From NCBI GenBank assembly GCA_020851635.1, contig JADZCJ010000038.1, positions 1 through 55,817 of the forward strand: 55,817 bases of DNA, read 5' to 3'. The position numbers were made by a program, and so were the translations under genes. This document shows positions 7,016-14,283 of the stretch, one piece after another. The notes under the pieces were generated by a model, which made no database searches, was not told the origin of the DNA, and saw nothing but the letters and a program-made list of their open reading frames with translations. Position 1 is the first letter of the stretch, and each line of letters begins with the position of its first letter. Source of the stretch: Anaerolineae bacterium. GTDB lineage: Bacteria > Chloroflexota > Anaerolineae > UBA4142 > SHND01.

Positions 7016-9382
7016 ATGAGCGAGATGAGAATTGTTGGGAAACCGCGAACAAAAATTGATGCTGTGAGCAAAGTGACGGGCGCGGCGAAATACGGCGACG
7101 ACATGATGCTGCCGCGCATGGCGTATGGCAAGTTACTACGCAGTACGCAGCCGCACGCATATATCCGGCGGATTGACGTCTCGCGCGCGCGGGCGCTGCC
7201 CGGCGTGCTGGATGTGATTACAGGAAAGGATTTGCCGATTCATTACGGCGTGCTGCCCAACAATCAGGACGAGACGGCGCTGGCGATGGACCGCGTGCGC
7301 TATATCGGCGAACCGGTCGCGGCGGTGGCGGCGCTGGATGAGCGGACCGCGGAACGCGCTTGCGATTTGATCGAGGTCGAGTATGAACCGATCAAACCGC
7401 TGTTGACGATGGAGGATGCGCTCGCCCCGAATGCCGGGCGGATTCACGATTGGACGCGCACGCCGAACGCGCACAAGATTGTGTCGCTCGAATTTGGAGA
7501 TGTGGAAGCGGCGTTCGGACGCGCCGACCTGGTGCGCGAAGATACGTTCTTGTATGAGGGCAACAGTCATGTGCCGCTCGAAACGCATGCAGTCGTTGCG
7601 AAATTTGAAGGCGGGCATCTGACGCTGTGGTCGGGCACGCAGGTGCCGCACTATGTCCAGCGCGCGCTGGCGCAGGTGCTGAATATTCCGCACGGACATG
7701 TGCGTGTGATTCTGCCTGCCATCGGCGGCGGATTCGGCGGCAAGAGCGAGCCGTTGAGTTTTGAATTTTGCGCCTCGGAATTGTCACGACGCACGGGACG
7801 CCCGGTAAAAATTGTCTTGACGCGCGAAGAGCAGTTTTACACGCATCGCGGGCGGCATCCCGCAAAAATGTGGATGAAAACGGGTGTGAAACGCGACGGC
7901 GAATTGACGGGGCTGGCGGTCAAGATTTTTCTGGACGGCGGCGCGTTCAGCAGTTTCGGAATTGCCAGCACCTATTACACGGGAGCATTGACGCCGATTA
8001 CATACAAGGTCCCGGCGTACAAATTCGATGGGGTGCGTGTGTTTACCAACAAACCGCCCTGCGGACCCAAACGTGGGCATGGGGGACCGCAGCCGCGTTT
8101 TGGATTTGAAATTCAGCTGGACAAGCTCGCCGAGGACCTGGGGATGGACCCGATCGCCCTACGCAGGCGTAATCTGGTCGAGCCGTACTCGACGACCGTA
8201 AACTCGCTTCGGATCACGAGCTGCGGATTGAGCGAATGTATCGCACAGGTTGAAAAAGGTTCGGGGTGGCAGGAACGGCGCGGCAAGATGCCGCCGGGCA
8301 AAGGGCTGGGCTTTGCGGCGAGCGCGTATTTGTCGGGCACGGGGACGACGATGTGGCATCCTGACCTGCCGCATTCGGGCGCGCACGTTCAAATTGACCG
8401 CGGGGGAGCTATCACGGTCTTTTGCGGCAGCGCAGAAATCGGGCAGGGGTCGGACCATTTGCTTGCCGCGCTGGTGGCGGAAGAATTGGGCGTGTATCCC
8501 GAAGATGTGCGCGTGGTCGCCGGGGATACGGGGATAACGCCGGTTGATCTGGGGAGTTATTCAAGCCGTGTGACATTCATGAGCGGGAACGCGACGCTCA
8601 AGGCGACGGGCGAGCTCAAGGCAAAATTGCTGGAGGCGGCAAGCCGCGTGCTCGAAACGGCTCCCGAGGAGCTGGAATTTGGCGATTATGAAATCCACGA
8701 CCGCAACGACCACGCCAATTCGATCAAACTGGTGGACGCGATCGTGCGCGCAGAGGCGCAATTTGGCACACTGGGTGCGACAGGCAGTTATTCGCCGCCG
8801 CGGCTGGGAGGGAACTATCGCGGGTCGGTGATCGGCACCTCGCCCGCTTATAGCTTTACGGCATGTGTGGCGCAGGTGGATGTGGATGCGGATACGGGCG
8901 AGGTGCGCGTGGAAAAATTGTGGGTCGCGCACGACTGCGGACGCGCGCTAAATCCCACACTGGTACATGGACAAATTCAGGGCTGCGCGTATATGGGTGT
9001 GGGTGAGGCGCTGATGGAGACACAGCAAATTGATGGGCGCGGGCTGCACATGTCACCGTCGCTGCTAGAGTATCATTTGCCGACCTCTATCGAGACGCCC
9101 GAAATCGAGACGATTCTGGTGCAGGCAATAGACCCCGAAGGACCCTATGGCGCCAAGGAAGCGGGCGAAGGTCCTCAGAACCCCATCGTGCCCGCGATTA
9201 CGAATGCGGTGTATCAGGCGACGGGGGTCCGGTTTGACGAGACACCGCTGAGCGCCGACAAGGTGTATCGCGCGCTGCACAAGAAAAAGGGTCAGCGCGA
9301 AACGACGTTGACGATTCCCGAATTTCGATTTCCGGAACCCGAACGACCCACACCGCGCGAGTACTATGGTGATTGCTCATGA
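7016..9382 (+). CDS. Molybdenum hydroxylase large (molybdopterin) subunit
   Basis: This 788-residue catalytic subunit is of the xanthine dehydrogenase/CoxL/HcrA family. The N-terminal domain starts VGKPRTKIDAVSKVTGAAKYGDD, typical of the a/b hammerhead. Molybdopterin contacts include GGGFGGKSEP near residue 236 and GQGSDH near 474. The catalytic Glu lies in AKEAGEGP near residue 717. These enzymes hydroxylate N-heterocycles or CO, or, in 4-hydroxybenzoyl-CoA reductase, remove a phenolic hydroxyl. Its FAD subunit has the extra cluster of the reductase type, which favours an HcrA-like role, but the substrate cannot be read here. A second ATG lies nine bases inside. The stop overlaps the next start by four bases. 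Confidence 0.9.
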   Translation: MSEMRIVGKPRTKIDAVSKVTGAAKYGDDMMLPRMAYGKLLRSTQPHAYIRRIDVSRARALPGVLDVITGKDLPIHYGVLPNNQDETALAMDRVRYIGEPVAAVAALDERTAERACDLIEVEYEPIKPLLTMEDALAPNAGRIHDWTRTPNAHKIVSLEFGDVEAAFGRADLVREDTFLYEGNSHVPLETHAVVAKFEGGHLTLWSGTQVPHYVQRALAQVLNIPHGHVRVILPAIGGGFGGKSEPLSFEFCASELSRRTGRPVKIVLTREEQFYTHRGRHPAKMWMKTGVKRDGELTGLAVKIFLDGGAFSSFGIASTYYTGALTPITYKVPAYKFDGVRVFTNKPPCGPKRGHGGPQPRFGFEIQLDKLAEDLGMDPIALRRRNLVEPYSTTVNSLRITSCGLSECIAQVEKGSGWQERRGKMPPGKGLGFAASAYLSGTGTTMWHPDLPHSGAHVQIDRGGAITVFCGSAEIGQGSDHLLAALVAEELGVYPEDVRVVAGDTGITPVDLGSYSSRVTFMSGNATLKATGELKAKLLEAASRVLETAPEELEFGDYEIHDRNDHANSIKLVDAIVRAEAQFGTLGATGSYSPPRLGGNYRGSVIGTSPAYSFTACVAQVDVDADTGEVRVEKLWVAHDCGRALNPTLVHGQIQGCAYMGVGEALMETQQIDGRGLHMSPSLLEYHLPTSIETPEIETILVQAIDPEGPYGAKEAGEGPQNPIVPAITNAVYQATGVRFDETPLSADKVYRALHKKKGQRETTLTIPEFRFPEPERPTPREYYGDCS

Positions 9383-10356
9383 TACGGCTGCCTCCCTTTC
9401 GGTTTTTCACTCCGGGCACATTGACGGAAGCGACGCGCCTGTTTGCCGAGCACGAACGCGCGGTCGTTGTGTCGGGCGGGACGGACTTGTATCCAAACAT
9501 GAAGCGGCTTCAGGTCAGTCCGCCGTCGCTCATCAGTCTGCGCGGCGTGCGCGAGTTGAAAACGATTCAGGCGGGCGCTGACGGTTCGATTCATCTCGGC
9601 GCGGGGATGACTTTGACGCAGATCGAGCGCCATGCGCTGGTGCGCGAACGCGTGCCGTCGCTGGTCGAGGCGATCCCCTTGGTTTCGACGCTGCCGTTGC
9701 GGAACATGGGCACGCTCGGCGGAAATCTGTGTCTGGACACGCGCTGTCACTTTATCAATCAGACGCCGTTCTGGCGTCAAGCTGTGGGTTCGTGTCTAAA
9801 AGATGTTGGGGATGTGTGTCGCGTGGCGCCGGGGGGTTCACGCTGTTGGGCGATTGCGTCGGCAGATTTACCTCCGTTGTTGATTGCGCTCGGCGCGCGC
9901 ATCCGGCTGGTGAGCGAACGCGGCGAACGCGAAATTCCGTTGAGCGAGTTGTATCGTGATGATGGGATCCATTATTTGAATAAAATGCAGGATGAGATTT
10001 TGACCCGGGTGATTTTGCCGCGCAATGAAAATGTGCGCGCGGGTTATTTGAAACTGCGGCGGCGCGGGGCATTTGATTTTCCGTCGCTCGGCGTGGGGGC
10101 GGCGCTGCAATTCAACGCGGATGGGGTGTGCGAATCGGCGCGCGTGGTTCTGGGGGCGGTGACCTCCAAGCCGCTCGAAATGCCGCAAGCGCAGGGACTC
10201 GTCGGCGAAAAATTGTCGGCGCCATTGATAGCCGGGGTGGCGGAAGCGATCGCGCTCCAGGCGCGCCCCCTGCAGCTCGCCGACTATACCTATGCGTTTC
10301 GAAAACAAATGGTTGCGGTGTATACGAGCAAATTGTTGAATCGTTTAGCTGATTGA
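9379..10356 (+). CDS. Molybdenum hydroxylase FAD subunit with a [4Fe-4S] insert (HcrB-like)
   Basis: This 325-residue FAD-binding subunit of the CoxM/HcrB type shows SGGTDLYPNM (32-41) and RNMGTLGGN (108-116) flavin contacts. An insert after the second motif carries C123, C139, C147 and C156. From memory, 16-8-9 is the spacing that binds the extra [4Fe-4S] cluster in the beta subunit of Thauera 4-hydroxybenzoyl-CoA reductase; ordinary CoxM/XdhB proteins lack it. Total length also matches that subunit. The enzyme is therefore more likely a low-potential reductase than a simple hydroxylase. ATG 9379 is chosen because it gives an ATGA overlap with the large subunit; a TTG lies six bases earlier. 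Confidence 0.88.
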   Translation: MIRLPPFRFFTPGTLTEATRLFAEHERAVVVSGGTDLYPNMKRLQVSPPSLISLRGVRELKTIQAGADGSIHLGAGMTLTQIERHALVRERVPSLVEAIPLVSTLPLRNMGTLGGNLCLDTRCHFINQTPFWRQAVGSCLKDVGDVCRVAPGGSRCWAIASADLPPLLIALGARIRLVSERGEREIPLSELYRDDGIHYLNKMQDEILTRVILPRNENVRAGYLKLRRRGAFDFPSLGVGAALQFNADGVCESARVVLGAVTSKPLEMPQAQGLVGEKLSAPLIAGVAEAIALQARPLQLADYTYAFRKQMVAVYTSKLLNRLAD

Positions 10357-10363
10357 GGTGTGT

Positions 10364-11155
10364 ATGATTGCCGATAAAGCCGAGCCGCGTTTGCGCTTGA
10401 ACACGATGCGTCTGCCAAAAGCGGCAGAAGTGCTGGCGTCTCAGATCAAAGCAGAGATTATTTCGGGCAAGTATCCCGAGGGCGCGATGCTGCCGCCGGA
10501 AACCGAGATGGCGACGCAGTTGAATCTGAGCCGTCCGACGGTGCGCGAGGCGCTGCGCCTGCTCGAATCCGAAGGACTGGTGAGCATTCGCCCGGGTCCG
10601 CGCGGAGGTCCGCGCGTGGAACGTCCGAGCAGCAACACGGTCACGCGGTCGCTGACGACGCTGTTTCAGTATGAAAGGGTGTCGCTCGCGGCGCTCTTGG
10701 AGGCGCGGCGAGCCATCGAGCCGGCATGTGCCCGCGTGGCGGCGGCGCGCGCCCAAGACCAAGATATTTCGGCGCTCAAGGATTCGATCAAACGGATGCG
10801 CGGGAACCTGACGGATGATGGGCAATTCTGGACAGAAAACGCAAATTTTCATGTGGCGCTGGCTGAGGCGGGAAGCAACCCGGTCTTGAATACGCTGATG
10901 ATTTCACTGCGTGAGCTGATCTATGGATTTACGGCGGGATTGCACATCGAGCCGGAGGAACGGGCGGAAACGCTGACCGAACACACCGCCATCTTGAAAG
11001 CAATCATGGCGCGGGACGCGGATGCAGCCGCGCGCGCGGCGGAGGCGCATCTGGGCTCTTTTGAAATGCGGCTCAAGCAGGTGTTTCATGATCTCGATTC
11101 GGTCTGTCTGAGCGGAACAACTATTCCGACGAACGGAAAAATGGGCGGCGAATGA
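10364..11155 (+). CDS. GntR/FadR-family transcriptional regulator
   Basis: This 263-residue regulator has an N-terminal winged helix (about residues 15-80, with LPPETEMATQLNLSRPTVREALRLLESEGLV) and a C-terminal all-helical FCD ligand-binding domain. FadR-type GntR proteins usually sense an organic acid or acyl-CoA and control adjacent catabolic genes, so this is the likely local regulator of the surrounding block. GAGGTG (10355-10360) precedes ATG 10364. A GTG at 10358 could start a form two residues longer. The stop overlaps the next gene's ATG, so regulator and zinc-ribbon protein are translationally coupled. Confidence 0.88.
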   Translation: MIADKAEPRLRLNTMRLPKAAEVLASQIKAEIISGKYPEGAMLPPETEMATQLNLSRPTVREALRLLESEGLVSIRPGPRGGPRVERPSSNTVTRSLTTLFQYERVSLAALLEARRAIEPACARVAAARAQDQDISALKDSIKRMRGNLTDDGQFWTENANFHVALAEAGSNPVLNTLMISLRELIYGFTAGLHIEPEERAETLTEHTAILKAIMARDADAAARAAEAHLGSFEMRLKQVFHDLDSVCLSGTTIPTNGKMGGE

Positions 11156-11448
11156 TGGCATCCATCAACGAGTTTTTGATTATTGCGGGCGACGGCGAAC
11201 GCAAGATGATTCGATGCGCGCGCTGTGGATTTGATTTGTGCGCGGCGACCGAAAATCACAAACTGCACGCGCTGATGCAGGAAGGTCCCGTGCAAGAGGC
11301 GGGTCCACACGTGAATCCGCATCATTTGGGCGGGGACAAGTTTGTGTTGAGGCGGTTTTATTGTCCGAACTGCCTGACACAGCTCAACACCGAGGTGGCG
11401 TTGAGAGGCGAGCCGGTGTTGTGGGACGTGCAGCTCGGGACCGAGTGA
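11152..11448 (+). CDS. Small zinc-ribbon protein, acetone-carboxylase-gamma-like
   Basis: This 98-residue protein has two Cys pairs, CARC near residues 22-25 and CPNC near 71-74, separated by a His-containing stretch, so it should bind one zinc. It resembles the small gamma-type subunits that accompany HyuA/HyuB-like acetone or acetophenone carboxylases. Its position between two hyuBA pairs supports a role as third subunit of one of them. The family assignment is from pattern and context only. The start overlaps the GntR stop (ATGA); ATG 11155 is an equally possible start one codon later. Confidence 0.65.
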   Translation: MMASINEFLIIAGDGERKMIRCARCGFDLCAATENHKLHALMQEGPVQEAGPHVNPHHLGGDKFVLRRFYCPNCLTQLNTEVALRGEPVLWDVQLGTE

Positions 11449-11460
11449 CCGGTGCGCGGG

Positions 11461-11567
11461 CGCGCAACGCGACGGAGGACCGGGGGACACGAGAGCGCGC
11501 CAAACGTGAGGTGTAAAGCGTCAAACGTCGAGTATAGCGGGTCGTTCATCATTCGTCATCAGCAATC
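11461..11567. repeat. Degenerate 7-bp periodic spacer
   Basis: The non-coding gap before the amidohydrolase reads in heptamers (for example GCGTCAA, ACGTCGA, GTATAGC, GGGTCGT, TCATCAT, TCGTCAT). The period is clear although the units vary. No promoter was recognised in it. Confidence 0.6.
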
Positions 11568-11591
11568 ATGATGCGTGGAGAGACAAAGATA

Positions 11592-12278
11592 ATGCAGCCG
11601 ACAACAGTTTCGGAAATGATTCGAGAACGGATAATCAAGCGCCGCGGGCGTTTGCGCGTTTTTCAGGATTTGGACGCGAACAAGATGGCGCTGGTCATCG
11701 TGGACATGCAGAATGTGTTTTGTCAGCCGGGCGGCGCGTTGGAAATCGCTGCGTCGCGTGACACGACGGACAATGTGAACCGGCTGGCGGATGAATGTCG
11801 CGCGGCAAAGATTCCCGTGATTTGGATTCGTTCGTATCACCCGGCAGGCGGCGCGGACTGGAAGATGTTTTTTGACTATTTTATTTCGCCGGAACGGGGC
11901 AAGTTGGCGGCGGAACAACTGCAACAGGATAATCCCGGCTCGGCAATCTATTCCGAGATGCGCGTGGACCCCTCCGATTACATTCTCTCCAAGAACCGCT
12001 ATTCGTGTTTGATTCCCGGCTCGTCATCGCTCGAACGGCTGCTGCGGAGTTTGAAACGGGATACACTGATCATTTGCGGCACGCGCTCGAATGTGTGCTG
12101 CGAATCCACCTCGCGCGATGCAATGATGCTCGATTTCAAAGTGTTGTTTGTCAGCGACGGAACTTCGGCGATGAGTGATTACGAGCACCAGGCGACGCTG
12201 GACACGCTGGCGCAGTCGTTTGCAGACGTGATGACGACGGATGAGGTGATTGCAGAAATCAAAGGGGCGGCGGCGTGA
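11592..12278 (+). CDS. Cysteine amidohydrolase, isochorismatase / N-carbamoylsarcosine-amidase family
   Basis: This 228-residue protein of the isochorismatase-like hydrolase superfamily shows the catalytic triad: D38 in VIVDMQN, K134 in SKNRYS and C169 in TRSNVCCEST. Relatives include N-carbamoylsarcosine amidase, ureidoacrylate amidohydrolase, biuret hydrolase and nicotinamidase. It ends one base before a hyuBA pair. In creatinine and hydantoin breakdown, N-methylhydantoinase (HyuA/HyuB) makes an N-carbamoyl amino acid, which a hydrolase of this family cleaves to sarcosine, CO2 and ammonia. That role is attractive but inferred. ATG 11592 is preferred, with GGAGAG ten bases upstream; an in-frame ATG at 11568 would add eight poorly matching residues. 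Confidence 0.8.
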   Translation: MQPTTVSEMIRERIIKRRGRLRVFQDLDANKMALVIVDMQNVFCQPGGALEIAASRDTTDNVNRLADECRAAKIPVIWIRSYHPAGGADWKMFFDYFISPERGKLAAEQLQQDNPGSAIYSEMRVDPSDYILSKNRYSCLIPGSSSLERLLRSLKRDTLIICGTRSNVCCESTSRDAMMLDFKVLFVSDGTSAMSDYEHQATLDTLAQSFADVMTTDEVIAEIKGAAA

Positions 12279-12279
12279 A

Positions 12280-14283
12280 ATGATTGATCCGATTACACTA
12301 GAAATTTTCCGGTCGCGGTTGGCGGCGATCAATGATGAGGCGGCGACGACGCTGCGGCTCGTTTCGGGGTCGCCGGTCGCAAACGAAGCGCATGACATGA
12401 ACACCGCGCTCATGACGCCCGCCGGGGAGGCGTTTGCCATCGGCGTGTATATCTCGATCCATGCCATGTCGCTCGCGTCCACCGTCCAAACCATCGTGCG
12501 CGAATATGCGGACAATCCCGGTATCTCGGAAGGGGATATCTGGATGTCGAATGACCCGTATGTGGGCGCGTGCCATCAAATGGATGTGGTGGTGGTCGCC
12601 CCCATTTTCTTTGACGGCGAGTTGGTCGCATGGACGGGCGGGACGTGCCACCAGATTGATCTGGGCGGTCCGGTCGAGGGTCAGGTGCAGATCGGCGCGA
12701 AATCCATTTATGGCGAACAGCCGCTGGTGACGCCGATCAAGTTTGTGGAAAAAGGTGTTGTCCGCAAGGATTTGGAATGGTTGTTTTTGCGCCATTCGCG
12801 CTTGCAAAACCTCGCCGCGCTGGACCTCAAAGCAATGATTGCGGCGTGTAATGTGGCGACCGAACGGCTCAGGGAATTGATCGGGCGGTACGGAATCGAA
12901 ACCTACAAGGACGCGGTCAGCAGCATTATCGAGACGACTGAAAAGCAATTCCGCGCGCGGGTGCGCGAGCTGCCCGACGGGACCTTTCGGCATCGCGGCT
13001 ATATTGACGCCGACGGCGCTGTGTATCCCGTAGTGGTTTCGATGACCAAAGAGGACGACCACCTGACGTTTGATTTTTCGGAATCGGCGCCGCAAGCGCC
13101 CGCGCTGGTCAACTGCTGCCGCCCCGCGCTGGAAGGCGCGACGATTTCCGCCATCCTGCCGTATTTGTGCTATGACATTCCGTGGTGTCCCGCCGGGATT
13201 GCGCGGGCGGTAGAGATTGTTTCCAAGCCCGGAACGGTCGTGCATGCGGAATGGCCCGCCGGCGTTTCCAAAGCGACGACGACGGGCAGCTATATGGCGA
13301 CTATCAGTTCGAGCGTATGCATGTCGAAACTGCTCGCCGCATCAGAAACCTATCGGGACCACGTGATGGCGACATGGATGGGCGGTCTGTTTGTCGAAGA
13401 ATTGTTCGGAACAGACCAGCGCGGCAATTATTTTGGCGGCACGATTCTGGACGCGATGGCGGGCGGCTCGGGCGCGCGCAGTTACAAGGACGGGATTGAT
13501 ACGGGCGGCTTTTTGGATTCGCCTTCTTCGATCATTGCCAACATCGAGGATTACGAGTTCAACTATCCCGTTCTCTATATGTACCGGCGACAGCAAGCGG
13601 ATACGGGCGGCGCGGGCAAGTTTCGCGGCGGCGCGACGGTGAGCATGATGTATATGGCGCATGATGTCGGGATGATTCCGACAAAAATCATGCATGCCAT
13701 CGGCGTGGAACAACCCGGCTCGGCGGGGATTGCGGGCGGGCTGCCTTCATGCACGAACCAGTTTGTGCTCAAGCGGGACAGCAATATTCGCGCGCTGCTC
13801 GGGCGCGGAATCATTCCACAAGAATTGTCCGAGGTCAAGGGCACGCTGGAAGTGGCAACGGGCATCACGCCGACGTATCAAGGCAAGAATGATGTGTATC
13901 ATTGCATTGGTATGGGCGGCGGAGGATATGGCGACCCGCTGACGCGCGATCCCGAACTGGTGATGCGCGATGTGGTGAACGGGCTGGTGACGCCCAAATG
14001 GGCGGCGAAAATTTATGGTGTGGTCGTGCGCGCAAACCCGTGGCGGCTTGACCTCGCCGCGACGCAAAAGCAGCGTGAGGCGGTGTATAGGGAGCGGCAA
14101 AAGAATGCGGAAGACGGAAAAAGCGCGGCAAAAGACCGGGGACGAACGGCGAAAAGTAAAGTGTCGGGCGCGAAACGTCAATCGTCTCGCGTCAAGCATG
14201 CCGTCGCCGCGCCCAAGAAAAAATTGGCAATACAAGTAAAAACCAAGCAAACCAAAACCAAAGCGCGAGTGAAAAAAGCATGA
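12280..14283 (+). CDS. hyuB: Hydantoinase B / oxoprolinase-family subunit (HyuB-like), copy 2, with basic tail
   Basis: This 667-residue HyuB homologue is a diverged paralogue of the one at 1476. It shows MIDPITLEIFRSRL at the N-terminus, NDPYVGACHQMD near 91 and CHQIDLGG near 122, so it keeps the His that copy 1 lacks. The Gly-rich GMGGGGYGDP follows at the usual place. The final ~60 residues, from about 606, are almost all Lys, Arg, Ala, Ser and Thr and have no family counterpart. The DNA there resembles the intergenic periodic repeats, so the tail probably arose by read-through into repeat sequence. ATG 12280 lies one base after the amidohydrolase stop. The stop overlaps the next hyuA start. 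Confidence 0.85.
   Translation: MIDPITLEIFRSRLAAINDEAATTLRLVSGSPVANEAHDMNTALMTPAGEAFAIGVYISIHAMSLASTVQTIVREYADNPGISEGDIWMSNDPYVGACHQMDVVVVAPIFFDGELVAWTGGTCHQIDLGGPVEGQVQIGAKSIYGEQPLVTPIKFVEKGVVRKDLEWLFLRHSRLQNLAALDLKAMIAACNVATERLRELIGRYGIETYKDAVSSIIETTEKQFRARVRELPDGTFRHRGYIDADGAVYPVVVSMTKEDDHLTFDFSESAPQAPALVNCCRPALEGATISAILPYLCYDIPWCPAGIARAVEIVSKPGTVVHAEWPAGVSKATTTGSYMATISSSVCMSKLLAASETYRDHVMATWMGGLFVEELFGTDQRGNYFGGTILDAMAGGSGARSYKDGIDTGGFLDSPSSIIANIEDYEFNYPVLYMYRRQQADTGGAGKFRGGATVSMMYMAHDVGMIPTKIMHAIGVEQPGSAGIAGGLPSCTNQFVLKRDSNIRALLGRGIIPQELSEVKGTLEVATGITPTYQGKNDVYHCIGMGGGGYGDPLTRDPELVMRDVVNGLVTPKWAAKIYGVVVRANPWRLDLAATQKQREAVYRERQKNAEDGKSAAKDRGRTAKSKVSGAKRQSSRVKHAVAAPKKKLAIQVKTKQTKTKARVKKA

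Noticed and set aside
6410-10356. Classical xanthine dehydrogenase for purines
   Set aside because: The FAD subunit has the HcrB-type four-Cys insert and no other purine gene is nearby, so a plain xanthine dehydrogenase call would be too specific.
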